Positions 42,418 to 52,916 of a stretch of 64,000 nt of DNA are shown here, piece by piece; the stretch's first letter is position 1, and the number at the start of each line of letters is the position of its first letter. The stretch covers positions 335,001-399,000 of the forward strand of contig OZ037905.1 in NCBI GenBank assembly GCA_964035575.1. Reading direction: 5' to 3'. The notes under the pieces were generated by a model. It made no database searches. It saw only the letters and a program-made list of their open reading frames with translations, and was not told where the DNA came from. The stretch comes from Rhynchopus sp. YZ270_cl-10. Taxonomy: Eukaryota > Euglenozoa > Diplonemea > Diplonemida > Diplonemidae. A program made the translations under genes and the position numbers.

Positions 42418-45041
42418 TTACTTATCCAGTTTCAGAAACACTTTTACTCGCTCCACTAGAACATTTTTCAAACCGCTGGTGTCCTGTGTGCGTTTTTTGT
42501 TTTTTTTTTGTTTCGACGAAATGGGTTGTACAATCACCGGAAGGCCAGGTAGCCATCCTTTACCTACATACCTGTTTCGCTCCTGTAAGGAATGATCGCA
42601 ACTGCGCCACTGTCATCTTAGCGATACCCCCTGCGCGGTGCTTCTCGAGTACCATCTCCTCTGTCCAGTCCTCCTGTCACAAAAAAAGTAGAGTTGAAAT
42701 ACAAATTACAAAGCCCTCTCGTGAACAGTGTACCCTTGGTACAATGACCGGCTGTACCAGGGGTGGACACCCCCAACCCATGCAGTCCTACAATCCATTT
42801 TTGTGGTTTACATCTGATACTCCCGCTTCCACTCATCAGCCAAAAAAAAAATATGGGAATTTGACTTTTCCATTGAATTTTTGAAATACACCCTCTTCAT
42901 CGATACTACACCCCTTCCTTTTTCTTCGTGTCTTACCATCTGAAAAGACGTCCACGCAGACAAGCTCTACCTCTATACTCTAATAATCTTCTCCCACGCA
43001 TCCCAGGTTCACAACCCCCTCCCCTCCCTCCACGCCGGATTACCCATAGTTAACACCATACCATTCTCGCCTTTGCGGCAGGGCCTGCGCCGTCGTCGTC
43101 CCGCTTCCGTTTTGTCGGTGACTTACCTCCAATGAACGCTCTACTGCCCGAGGCTGCAATAACCTCTGGTGCGTACTGCACCTCCTGGGAAAGGTCGTTG
43201 TACTGCCCGAAGAGCTTTGCGAAGGACGCCATGCCTTGGTAGTCTGGGAGCGTGTAGTCCGGTACAGGGTCGTAGTCCTCCTCAAGGGCGATCGACTGGA
43301 GGACCGTGAAGTGCTTCTGCAGTGCGGGGTTCGGGTAGTCCTGCGGGTCGTAGCACGGCTGTGTGCCGTCGTACGCAGGCTGTAGCTGCATCTTCTTGAT
43401 GATCTGCTTCGCCTTTGACACCAACCGGGTGTGCCCCTCCGGCTGCTCTGCCACCTTGCCAAGCTCCACGCCCCGTACATCGTCAGCAAAGGGCAATAGG
43501 ATGCCGTGCATCCCAAAGTGTTCGTCCACACTGCCGTCGGGCAGGTACGTCTGCAGCTGTGGAAGAAAGGCAACCAGGCGTGGCTGGCTCGCCTTGCGTG
43601 GGGTGACCTGTGCTATCGCAATCTTGTTCATCTCGTGCATCTTCATGACCAACGCCTGAAAGGCTCGCGTGCTGCCAAGAACCGAGGTCTCGTCAGGGCG
43701 GAGGAAAAAGGGTTTTTCGATCTGGTGGCTGTCCTTGAGTGTGTCGCGAGGCTTGAAGCCAAGGATGCGGATGCCCGGCTGCGAGGAGACGGTGGACCGA
43801 ATCTGTGTGATCTCCGCCTGGCTGAAGTACACCGCCCGCCCGCCGACCCCCATGACACGCTCGCGGTCCTCCGCAGCGAGCACCTCTGCCGTTGTCTTGC
43901 AGATGTACTGCGTATTCGACGTCAACGGCGCGTTTGTCTTTGCGTCCAGCCTCACTGTCGCGCCCTTCGTCTCCTTCATCAATGTGTTGAACACCTTCAC
44001 CCCCATTGACGGTGTATCAAGACTCGCAGTCCCAAAGGCAACACGAAGCTGGCCCACCGACCTGCGCGAATGCGTCTTCCTCCGCAGAGGCTCCAGGAGA
44101 TCACTGAAGGAGGTGTGCGCGTTGAGGTGGATGGCCTTGGCCTGGCCGGCTTCCTCTTCTACGTACATTAGGTCGCGCCAGAAGATGGCTGCGTCGAAGG
44201 ACGCGGGGTCGGCGGAGCTGATGACAGACTTCGATACGTTGGTGCTGCCTTTGGGGTGTGGCGAGAGCGACGCACCGTGGCCGAGGGAGGTGGAGACGTG
44301 GGGCGAGAGGCTCACGCTGCCTCCTGTCGTATTGTAGAAACGCAGCGGGTCCGACGCAACAAAGTCGTCACTGCCGGAGCCAGACGCATGCCGCAGATTG
44401 CTACGTGGTGGTGAGGTCGACGCCTGCTCATGTGGCAACCCCTTCTTGATCGCAAACAGCTGCAGCACTACTTCCGCCTCCACCAAATCCCTTGCACGCG
44501 CAACACATTTCTCCCTCAACACTGGGTCACCTTTTCCTGGGTTGTCGTCATTCGTGAAGACAAAAATGCGCTTATACCCCACCGTCTTCGGCAGCCCGTG
44601 AAACAAATGCTGCGACGCCCACAACGCATCCGAGACATAGAACGCATCGTTCATGCCGACGTGCTGTTGGAAGCCTGCTTTGTTGACGATGAGGTTTTCC
44701 AGCTCTTTTATTCTCTGCGCGCTGGGGCGGGCGAGGGTGTGGAAGATGTAGATGCCGTCGAAGTCGTATGCGTTGAGACGGTGCTTTGTCGAGTAGAGCA
44801 GCAGACCCACGAAGTCGCTGTCCGAGGACATCACCTTGTCCTTGTAGAAGCGAATGCAGCACTGCACAGCCACGTCGAAGGGGATCTGTCCTTCGGCGTT
44901 CGGTTCGAACATCGACGGCTGGCTGTCAATCATGAACAATATCGCGTCTCGCTCGTTCTCTCGTGTCGGCTGTGTGAGGGGTTGGTCATCGTCAGGCAGA
45001 ACTGCCTCCGTCCAGTCATCCTGCATACCTTTCCATTCCAT
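42418..45041 (-). CDS. Ku70 (DNA end-binding, NHEJ), three exons
   Basis: Exons on minus: 45041-43062, 42673-42572, 42483-42418, all joined in phase 0 (ATG|GTATGG...GTGACAG|GAG; CAG|GTATGT...CACACAG|GAC), about 715 residues. N-terminal von Willebrand-like domain (DAILFMIDSQPSMF, KRIFVFTNDDNP), central Ku core (RILGFKPRDTLKDSHQIEKP, SQPRLVAFLPQ), then a basic KSPTKRKRDDD linker. The last two exons encode a C-terminal SAP domain: AKMTVAQLRSFL and SGLKNVLVERVKVFLK, the mark of Ku70 rather than Ku80. It binds DNA ends with Ku80 in repair and telomere upkeep. Stopping at the TAA at 43050 would lose the SAP. Start at MEWKGMQDDW after a CACACTCAG acceptor. Intron 1 carries a family C repeat. Confidence 0.93.
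42686..42822 (+). repeat. Family C repeat inside Ku70 intron 1
   Basis: Matches 18573-18750 block by block (AAAGCCCTCTCGTGAACAGT, GGCTGTACC, GTGGACAC, GTGGTTTACATCTGA). It lies within the 388-nt intron 42674-43061, just upstream of the exon 2 acceptor on minus. Confidence 0.65.
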
Positions 45042-45987
45042 CGCGAGGTAGGAGGGGCGTGTGTACAAAACTGAGTGTGGGGGGATAGGGGATAGGGTAG
45101 TGTGGGGAATTTTAGGGGGGAAAGATGAAAATCTTAACGTACACTCTCTTTTATTGTCTCTTTGCCAAAGTCTCTTTGTTTTTCTTGTTGTCAATTTTTC
45201 CTGCAGTTCTCATTCTCTTCTTTGTACTTTCTTTTGCTTTGGTTGTTAGATACGCTCAATCGCTTGTCGAGTTCTATGAATAGCACGGAACCGAGGCAAA
45301 AAAACTGAAAAAAGGGTGTCGTTGAGAAAAATCAAACAACGGACGCGCGCTGTGTAAAAAAAAACGAGTGTTTCTCTGCGCGTGATATTTTGTGGGGAAG
45401 AATAAAACATTATGAAAAAAGCTCGTTGCGTTCTCCATTCGGTTTTCTCGTAGTTGATTCTAAAACGGGGGAAGGTAAAAAATCGCGAAAGGTAAATTGG
45501 GGAAGAGGTTGAAAAGTTGGAACGCTTCCTCACCCCAGATCACACAGTTTTCTTATTGTGTTTTTTTTGAAAAATATACAAACTCCTCTCGAAATTGTCC
45601 AAGATTGAACTGAGAGAACGAAAAAACCCCAAACCCTCCCAGACCAAACGGTCTAACCTGTTGTATTGGTCTTGTGTGGAGGGAGAAGTGAGGAGCACGA
45701 GAATCGTCTTCGCGTATACTAAAAGATTTCCTACGATATGTCACAAGTGTCATGTCCCCAATAAAACAAATACGCAGCCACCTTCCACCTTCCCACAGCA
45801 TGACGGGTAGTTGTGCTTCGTCTGTGCAAAAGCCACAGCGGAACGGCGCGGTCTCCATTGCCAATCCACTCCCACAACGAGAAACACGTGCATCTGTCTT
45901 ATCGTATCTTCCTGCGTGGAGTTACTCAGGCAAGGTGCAGGAAAGGGAAGCAAAGTTAGATGGCACCTTTACGTTGTAGAAATGGGT
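45042..45987. other. Spacer between Ku70 and UBL-WD40 copy 6
   Basis: Ku70 leader at left. 45150-45293 (TCTTCTTTGTACTTTCTTTT, GTGAATAGCACGGAAC-like) is closely similar to 63047-63193. 45800-45987 is the conserved 3' flank of the UBL-WD40 unit. No gene. Confidence 0.6.
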
Positions 45988-47091
45988 TCAAGACAGGTGT
46001 GAGATGTCAACAATCTCAACACCTCTATCACTGCCGTACATCAGCACACCACCACAGCTGCTGATCGCAACACCGCAACCGTCGTCGTCCTCAAAGTCAC
46101 GACGCAACAGTTGCTTCCCTGTTGAGATGGACCACACATACAAGGTCTCAGAAGAGTAGACAGCAACAACGTCGTTGGACACAGCAACAGCAATCCAGTC
46201 CTCATCAAAAAACCTATTTGTTGAGTCGTCTTTAAATACACAGTCACCTGTTTCGATGTTCCAGACACACACAGACTTGGAGCAACACGCTGCAATGAAA
46301 CGCTGGTTTGGCGACAGTGCTACATAAAAAACATCATGAGGGCATGTCAGAACAAGCACCTCCACCCCTGTCGTGTAGTCCCAGATGGTCACATCTTCGC
46401 TGCTATTGCCAAACATCGCCACCCTGTCGCCTGTCACAACCATTACGGCCACGCAAGACACAATGTGACCCCATTCATGCACAACAACGCCTGTTGCAAT
46501 GTCCCACACCTGCAAACCCTTGCTCTTGCAGCACGACAACAGCTTTGTTCCACAGGGTGACCATGCCGTGGTCTTCCTCTCATCACCTTCATCTCCAAAG
46601 GAGTGCTTCAATGCACCTGTCTTCACGTCATGAACTTCAGCACACAGCGTGTTCTTGTTGAGACATGAGATCCACTCACTGCATGGTGAGAAGGATGGGG
46701 TAGAATTACACAAACAAGAGAAGCGGCACAGACACTCATGTGTTTCCGTGTCGAAGATGGACAGACCCACCCTATTCCACATGACTGCAAGGTACCTGTC
46801 ACACGGAGAGAGTGTGATCAAGAATGTCTCCTCCGAACATTGTATCACCCCAGGAGAGATGTTGGCACCAGTGCAGTACAGCTCAACAGCACATCCCTCA
46901 TCCATCTCCGTGTCGCAGATGCGCAAGTCGTCGTTGCCGATGTCGCCACCGCCTCTCATCCGCACACTAACATGCCGAGCACGTGGCACGCCAAGCTCCG
47001 CAACAAGCTTCCCCTTCACCTGTGCAAGGGTGGCGCTCCCGTCCACTTCTATCACACAGCTTGCAGACTCGAAGTGTCCTGTGATGTCCAT
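45988..47091 (-). CDS. UBL-WD40 family protein, copy 6
   Basis: 367 residues from MDITGH. The long in-frame upstream extension runs into the flanking repeat element and across the acceptor, so it is not taken as coding. UBL plus seven blades. Loops: MWNRVGLS, SCLCNSTP, NKNTLCA, GDERKTT, VSCVAVM, GNSSED, PHDVFYV, CCSKS, DSTNRFFDEDWIA (five residues longer than usual), YSSETL, EDDDGCG. One UBL change: ARHVSVRM for ARHVGVRM. Leader and acceptor as in copy 4. Confidence 0.9.
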   Translation of the reverse strand: MDITGHFESASCVIEVDGSATLAQVKGKLVAELGVPRARHVSVRMRGGGDIGNDDLRICDTEMDEGCAVELYCTGANISPGVIQCSEETFLITLSPCDRYLAVMWNRVGLSIFDTETHECLCRFSCLCNSTPSFSPCSEWISCLNKNTLCAEVHDVKTGALKHSFGDEGDERKTTAWSPCGTKLLSCCKSKGLQVWDIATGVVVHEWGHIVSCVAVMVVTGDRVAMFGNSSEDVTIWDYTTGVEVLVLTCPHDVFYVALSPNQRFIAACCSKSVCVWNIETGDCVFKDDSTNRFFDEDWIAVAVSNDVVAVYSSETLYVWSISTGKQLLRRDFEDDDGCGVAISSCGGVLMYGSDRGVEIVDISHLS

Positions 47092-48492
47092 GTTCAGGGG
47101 GTGTAACTCTGTTCTGTGGGGACAGGTGTATGAGGTATGTGGTGCTGTGGGATGTGTTTTCAGAGAGAAATGGGTTGCTTTTTTAGTGTGCTTTTTGAAA
47201 ATGAGGCAGTGTACACCACCCGGGGAGCGAAACCAGAGTTTTATATAGCCCCCCCTAGTCATACTTGTCCCCCCATTATGGGGAGGGGTAAAATATGGGG
47301 GAAATATGGGGATTTTCCCCCCCATATTCCCCCATATTTTCCCCATATTTCCCCCATATTTTTTTGGGGGAATAGATGTACTGGTGTACTGGTGTACTGG
47401 TGTACTGGTGTACTGGTGTACTGGTGTACTGGTGTACTGGTGTACTGGTGTACTGGTGTACTGGTGTACTGGTGTACTGGTGTACTGGTGTACTGGTGTA
47501 CTGGTGTACTGGTGTACTGGTGTACTGCTTCTGTACGTTACTTACCTACCCACCCTTCCAACACAACATTTTCGACGTTTCTCTGACGCATGAGGATTAC
47601 ATGGTTGTAAGTCCCTATAAGAAGGGCAAACCTGCTGACGTTTTGGTATGGGCAGAAAGAAGGGTAACATTATGAGTTCCTCTCAGACTCCCCTGTTTTG
47701 CCACCGGTGTCAGGCATCGACAGGCCTAACCGCCCAGATGGTTTCAACACAAAGCTTCACGACATCGGGCCTTCCGGTGCCATCGATAAGGCCCTCGACG
47801 CAGACGGGTTAGCATTGCCCCTGCGTTTGACCTATAGCCCACTTACTAGTACACTAGTACACTAGTACACTAGTACACTAGTACACTAGTACACTAGTAC
47901 ACTAGTACACTAGTACACTAGTACACTAGTACACTAGTACACTAGTACACTAGTACACTAGTACACTAGTACACTAGTACACTAGTACACTAGTACACTA
48001 GTACACTAGTACACTAGTACACTAGTACACTAGTACACTAGTACACTAGTACACTATAGTACACAAGGAAAACAATAGGAAAACACCCCCATATTCCCCC
48101 ATAGTCCCCCATATTCCCCCATATTCCCCCATATTCCCCCATATTTGTGCAGTATTCCTGCTGTATTCCCCCCATATTTCCCCCATATTTGCCACAAAAG
48201 TGTAGGGTACCAAAATATGGGGGAATAGGGCCTCCCCATATTGGGGGGACAAGTATGCCTAGTCTAGCCCATAGTGTGGGGCGTTTCCTCACACGTGTCG
48301 CATCAGCGACTCATTGGTGCACGAGTGATCGGAGGTCGTCGGTGAGGTAGCTGCCCCACGTTGGTGGGAGAGCACGAGGGTATTTGTTTTCCACAAGGTC
48401 TGCCTTGTCAGTCTGCCTGCGTGGAGTTACCCAGGCAAGGTGCAGGAAAGGGAAGCAAAGTTAGATGGCACCTTTCTGTTGTGGAAATGGGT
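47092..48492. other. Spacer between UBL-WD40 copies 6 and 7, mostly repeat element
   Basis: The 5' flank at 47092-47220 (GTGTATGAGGTATGTGGTGC, AATGAGGCAGTGTACACCAC) is duplicated beyond copy 8 at 50935-51045. The ~1-kb element 47255-48262 follows, then the family 3' flank at 48418-48492. No gene. Confidence 0.6.
47255..48262. mobile_element. ~1-kb element with inverted ends and mirrored octamer arrays
   Basis: Imperfect inverted ends: CTAGTCATACTTGTCCCCCC at left and GGGGGGACAAGTATGCCTAG at right. Next inward on both sides are CCCCATATT-type tandem runs, then two octamer arrays: about 19 copies of TGTACTGG (47376-47527) and about 26 copies of AGTACACT (47846-48055), whose complement TGTACTAG differs from the left unit by one base. 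So the arrays are also in inverted relation. The ~315-bp centre (47530-47845) is unique and not clearly coding. No transposase. Family unknown. Confidence 0.75.
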
Positions 48493-49623
48493 TCAAGACA
48501 GGTGTGAGATGTCAACAATCTCAACACCTTTAGCCCTGCCGTACATCACCACACCACCACAGCTGCTCATTGCAAGGCCGTTACAATCGCGTGTCACAAA
48601 TTCACGGTGCATGAGTTGCTTCCCTGAGATGGACCACAAACATTTTTGATAAGTGCGGGAGCATGGAAATGTAGTGGGGGAGTCGGCAGCAGAATGCGCA
48701 GCAACTACGTCGTTCGACACAGCAACTTCCACCCAGTGGGTTTCTGAGACGTCTTCAAATACAGATTCACCGGTTTCGATGTCCCAGACACGCACACCTT
48801 TGTTGTAACACGCTGCAATGAAACGCTGGTTTGGTGACAGTGCCACATCCTCAGCATAAGGGCATCTCAGAACAAGCACCTCCACCCCTGTCGTGTAGTC
48901 CCAGATGGTGACGTCTTTGAAGTCGCTGTCAAACATCGCCACCTTGTCGCCTGCCACAACCATAACGCACGAGCACTTCACAATGTGGCTCCATTCATGC
49001 ACAAGTACACCTGTTGCAATGTCCCACACCTGCAAACCCTTCTTCTCGCAGCACGACAACAGCTTTGTTCCACAGGGTGACCATGCCGTGGCGAACCTCA
49101 CAGTACCTTCATCTCCAAAGGAGTGCTTCAATGCACCTGTCTTCACGTCACGAACTTCAGCACAGTCCGTGTCCCTGTTGACACATGAGATCCACTCACT
49201 GCAAGGTGAGAAGGATGGGACGCAGTAATGGCATGCAGGGAAGATGCACAGACGCTCATGTGTTTCCGTGTCGAAGATGGACATATCATTCGCGCTACTT
49301 TCTGTACCACGTATCACACCAAGGTACCTGTCAGAAGGGGAGAGTTTGAGGAAGTACGGCTGCTCCAAACCTTGTATCACCCCAGGAGAGATGTTGGCAC
49401 CAGTGCAGTACAGCTCAACGGCACATCCCTCATCCATCTCCGTGTCGCAGATGCGCAAGTCGTCGTTGCCGATGTCGCCACCGCCTCTCATCCGCACACC
49501 AACATGCCGAGCACGTGGCACGCCAAGCTCCGCAACAAGCTTCCCCTTCACCTGTGCAAGGGTGGCGCTCCTGTCCACTTCTATCACACAGCTTGCAGAC
49601 TCGAAGTGTCCTGTGATGTCCAT
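48493..49623 (-). CDS. UBL-WD40 family protein, copy 7
   Basis: 376 residues. UBL plus seven blades with two loop expansions: blade 1 B-C (IRGTESSANDMS) and blade 6 B-C (HSAADSPTTFPCSRTYQK), the longest loop in the family here. Other loops: PACHYCVP, NRDTDCA, GTVRFAT, VKCSCVM, DSDFKD, PYAEDV (one residue short), CYNKG, VSETHWVE, VTRDCNG. In blade 7 it has AMSSCGG where most copies have AISSCGG, as does copy 9. Blade 6 has SISGKQL for SISTGKQL. Confidence 0.9.
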   Translation of the reverse strand: MDITGHFESASCVIEVDRSATLAQVKGKLVAELGVPRARHVGVRMRGGGDIGNDDLRICDTEMDEGCAVELYCTGANISPGVIQGLEQPYFLKLSPSDRYLGVIRGTESSANDMSIFDTETHERLCIFPACHYCVPSFSPCSEWISCVNRDTDCAEVRDVKTGALKHSFGDEGTVRFATAWSPCGTKLLSCCEKKGLQVWDIATGVLVHEWSHIVKCSCVMVVAGDKVAMFDSDFKDVTIWDYTTGVEVLVLRCPYAEDVALSPNQRFIAACYNKGVRVWDIETGESVFEDVSETHWVEVAVSNDVVAAHSAADSPTTFPCSRTYQKCLWSISGKQLMHREFVTRDCNGLAMSSCGGVVMYGRAKGVEIVDISHLS

Positions 49624-49821
49624 GTTCTGGGGGTGTAACTTTGTTCTGTGGGGACAGGTGTGTGGGGAGGGCAGGAAGAAGAGGGGTGGGGTGGTGTTTG
49701 TGAAGGAAACGAGACATGTGCATTTATCTTTACGTATCTTCCTGCGTGGAGTTACCCAGGCAAGGTGCAGGAAAGGGAAGCAAAGTTAGATGGCACCTTT
49801 CATTTATTTGTGGAAATGGGT
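49624..49821. other. Spacer between copies 7 and 8
   Basis: Shortest spacer type: acceptor and leader of copy 7 run almost directly into the 3' flank of copy 8. Nearly the same sequence as 60224-60417 between copies 9 and 10. Confidence 0.6.
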
Positions 49822-50913
49822 TCAAGACAGGTGTGAGATGTCAACAATCTCAACACGCTTATCCGTGCCGTGCATCACCACACCACCACAGCTGCTGATT
49901 GCAACACCGCGAGAATTGTCCCTCCATTCAAGTTCACGATGCAAGAGTTGCTTCCCTGTTGAGATGGACCACACGCACAAGAATCCATAAGAGCAAGCAG
50001 CAACAACCTCATTCGACACAGCAACATCAGTCCATTCCATTTCTGAGACGTCTTCAAATACGCATTCACCTGTTTCAATGTTCCAGACACGCACATATGT
50101 GTTGCAACGCGCTGCAATGAAACGCTGGTTTGGTGACAGTGACACATTGTCAACATTCGCAGGGCATGTAAGAACAAGCACCTCCACCCCTGTCGTGTAG
50201 TCCCAGATGGTGACATCTTTGCTGTTCTCCCCAAACATCGCCACCCTGTCGCCTGTCACAACCATGACGTTGTAGTAGTCCACAATGTGGCTCCATTCAT
50301 TCACAAGAACGCCTGTTGCAATGTCCCACACCTGCAAACCCTTGTCCGTGCAGCACGACAACAGCTTTGTTCCACAGGGTGACCATGCCGTGGTCCACCT
50401 CCAATCACCTTCATCTCCAAAGGAGTGCTTCAATGCACCTGTCTTCACGCCATGAACTTCAACACAGGCCTCGTTCTCGTGTATGAATGAGATCCACTCA
50501 CTGCAAGGTGAGAATGCGGGTTTCACAGAATAGTCGCAAGGGAAGCTGCACAGACACTCATGTGTTTCTGTGTCGAAGATGGATACATCATTCTCGATAC
50601 ACATAACTGCAAGGTACCTGTCACACGGGGAGAGTGTGAGGTCGTACGTCTTCTTCGAACTTTGTATCACCCCAGGAGTGATGTTGGCACCAGTGCAGTA
50701 CAGCTCAACGGCACATCCCTCATCCATCGCCGTGTCGCAGATGCGCAAGTCGTCGTTGCCGATGTCGCCACCGCCTCTCATCCGCACACCAACATGCCGA
50801 GCACGTGGCACGCCAAGCTCCGCAACAAGCTTCCCCTTCACCTGTGCAAGGGTGGCGCTCCTGTCCACTTCTATCACACAGCTTGCAGACTCGAAGTGTC
50901 CTGTGATGTCCAT
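49822..50913 (-). CDS. UBL-WD40 family protein, copy 8
   Basis: 363 residues from MDITGH. UBL carries ICDTAMDEG where most copies have ICDTEMDEG (shared with copies 3 and 9). Loops: MCIENDVS, PCDYSVKP, HENEACV, GDWRWTT, VDYYNVM, GENSKD, PANVDNV, RCNTY, VSEMEWTD, CSYGFL, EWRDNSRG. The PCDYSVKP and ENEAC cassette is shared with copies 5 and 11. C-terminal region reads HGTDKRVEIVDISHLS. Confidence 0.9.
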   Translation of the reverse strand: MDITGHFESASCVIEVDRSATLAQVKGKLVAELGVPRARHVGVRMRGGGDIGNDDLRICDTAMDEGCAVELYCTGANITPGVIQSSKKTYDLTLSPCDRYLAVMCIENDVSIFDTETHECLCSFPCDYSVKPAFSPCSEWISFIHENEACVEVHGVKTGALKHSFGDEGDWRWTTAWSPCGTKLLSCCTDKGLQVWDIATGVLVNEWSHIVDYYNVMVVTGDRVAMFGENSKDVTIWDYTTGVEVLVLTCPANVDNVSLSPNQRFIAARCNTYVRVWNIETGECVFEDVSEMEWTDVAVSNEVVAACSYGFLCVWSISTGKQLLHRELEWRDNSRGVAISSCGGVVMHGTDKRVEIVDISHLS

Positions 50914-51160
50914 GTTCAGGGGGTGTAACTCTGTTCTGTGGGGACAGGTGTATGAGGTATGTGGTGCTGTGGGATGTGTTTCCAGACAAATGGGTTGCTT
51001 TTTTTGTGTGCTTTTTGAACATGAGGCAGTGTACACCACCCGGGAGTTGCGTATTGATATGCCAGGTCGTGGCGGGAGCGGTGGTGGTGGGAAGGGATGG
51101 CGACGCATCAATGCAAAGTTGATGAGCTTTTGTCGAGAAAGAGGTGCGTCTCACCTTCAC
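50914..51160. other. Spacer between unidentified gene and copy 8
   Basis: The conserved leader and a block shared with 47092-47220 (GCTTTTTTTGTGTGCTTTTT region, GTGTACACCACCCGG). No gene. Confidence 0.5.
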
Positions 51161-52916
51161 TCACCCTGAGTTGCCTATCACAGCAACAAGCCCGTTGAGC
51201 GAGAGGGTTGCGTGGTCGAGCGCCTTGGCTTTGTCCTTAGCGGCAAGACGCAGTTGCTTGGTCTCCTCCATGTACTGTGTGTTCTCGTGCTCTTTGGGTG
51301 TCGTGCGTTCGGCAATGTTTGTAATGCTCTGGAGCACCACAAGCCAGTTGAAGATCAACAGCAGGTCTGGGCTCAGCGTGACGACGTAGTACCTGCAGTG
51401 TTCGAAGAGCTGCTCGTCGCCGATGTCGGTTTCCGAGAGACGCACACCCGTTGTCGCTCCCTTCAGCTCGCGCATGAGGTTTTGCAGCAAGAACTGCACA
51501 GCTCGCAGGCGCACCGTGACTCGCTCTGTACTGTAGCGTGCCTCCAAAGTCTCTTGGGAAAGTCTGCCGTTGGACAGCACAAAGTTGAGCAGGTCGGCCC
51601 ACGTCATCGCCAGCGTGCCAAGCACACCCGCAAGACAGCCACCCCGGTCGCTCGTCCCCGTCTCCAACGTGTCGTCGATGTCAGGGTTCTGCGCAATGAC
51701 AAGCGCAACACACTGCAATATCCCGACACGCACAAGCTGGTTCCCTGTAAAGAGCCGCTCGTCGCCTGTCGAGTACAGTGCACTGTTCGGGCCCTCCGCA
51801 AACGTGTACTTACTGCGGAGGTGGAACGTGTCGTCCCTGCTCCAGTCAAGCGGCAGGTTGGCTTCGGGCTTGAAGCACGACGTCAGCCCTTCAAACCTTG
51901 CTATGGTACCCAGCTGCCGCTGTGCGAGCCCGAGTCTGTGGTGCACCATGGGTATGTCCCCCTCCCCCCCTCCCCTCCCCACACACATACCTTGCCTCCT
52001 CCTTTGCTAGCCCCATGCGCAGTGATCCGAGCTCCTTCGCAATTTTTCCGAGGACCGTTTCCGCAGCGTGGAGGCGTGCGCAGGTGGAGTCGTAGGCGTG
52101 CTGGAGTGGGGCGACTTCGTTGCGGAGGGAGGGGACGTGGCGGAGGGCCGCACGGACGAGGTGCTGATGTGTCTGTGCGTACAGACGCACTGCTGTGGTG
52201 GCGGCGTGACGTGTTGCGACTGCGGCATGCTTCGCACTCCCTTCCACGACCCTCAGCAACTCCTTGCCAGACATCAGCTCCACATCCTCCGGCAGCCCCA
52301 CCGCGACCCCTTCCAACTCCTCCGGAAACCCTTTCCTCGAGATCGTCACCGGCTGCAACCACAACCCACACGCCTCCACCACCACCTCCCTCGTTGCATC
52401 CTCAAACGCACGCTCAACACCCCTCCGCACCCCATCGTCTTGCAAAGCACTCTGCAGCATCCTGTTCAACAGCACCGAGGTCCGCTTCTCCCGAGAATCT
52501 ACTGCGGAAATAACATTAATAACGTAGGATATGAGGTGGTGAAGCGGGCACGGTGCGGCGTCATCAAAGAAGCGCGTCATGGCGAAGAGCCCTCTCGCCT
52601 GCAGGGGGTGCCCTGGGTCCTCTTCCGCCAGTTTGCTGAGGTCAAGCTCGCGTTGGCGTTCCCCTTCTACCCCGAGTTGCGTGGTCTTAAGGGCGCGCAG
52701 CTCTTCCATCATATCCTGTAAGGATACCTCTGGTTCGGGTGGTGGAGGTGTCGGTACAGGTGTCTGCAGACGACGAACTAAAGGGGCAGCATGGGGGTGG
52801 TCCTGATGCATCTGTTCATGCGTGCGCTGCGCCGCCATCCTCAGCCACGGAGTATCCCCTGCAAGAGGGGCACGAAACCCACGCCCCTTCCGTGGTACTG
52901 CATTGTGTTCGGTCAT
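51161..52916 (-). CDS. Unidentified two-exon protein
   Basis: Exon 1 52916-51991 and exon 2 51935-51161 are joined through a 55-nt intron (AG|GTATGT...CCACCACAG|A) that restores one frame (KEEA-R-LGLAQRQL); 566 residues. N-terminal ~65 residues Pro-rich and disordered, then a mostly helical protein: coiled-coil-like at ~66-95 (LQDMMEELRALKTT) and ~285-320 (AAETVLGKIAKELG), and a compact C-terminal helical region (LAGVLGTLAMTWADLLNFVL). No signal peptide, membrane segment or catalytic motif. Not recognised. The final TGA overlaps a GTGAGT, so a further 3' exon is conceivable. Confidence 0.75.

Noticed and set aside
47376-48055. Octamer arrays as CRISPR or telomere repeats
   Set aside because: Units are contiguous without spacers, and the motif is unlike any telomeric repeat I know; the host is eukaryotic.
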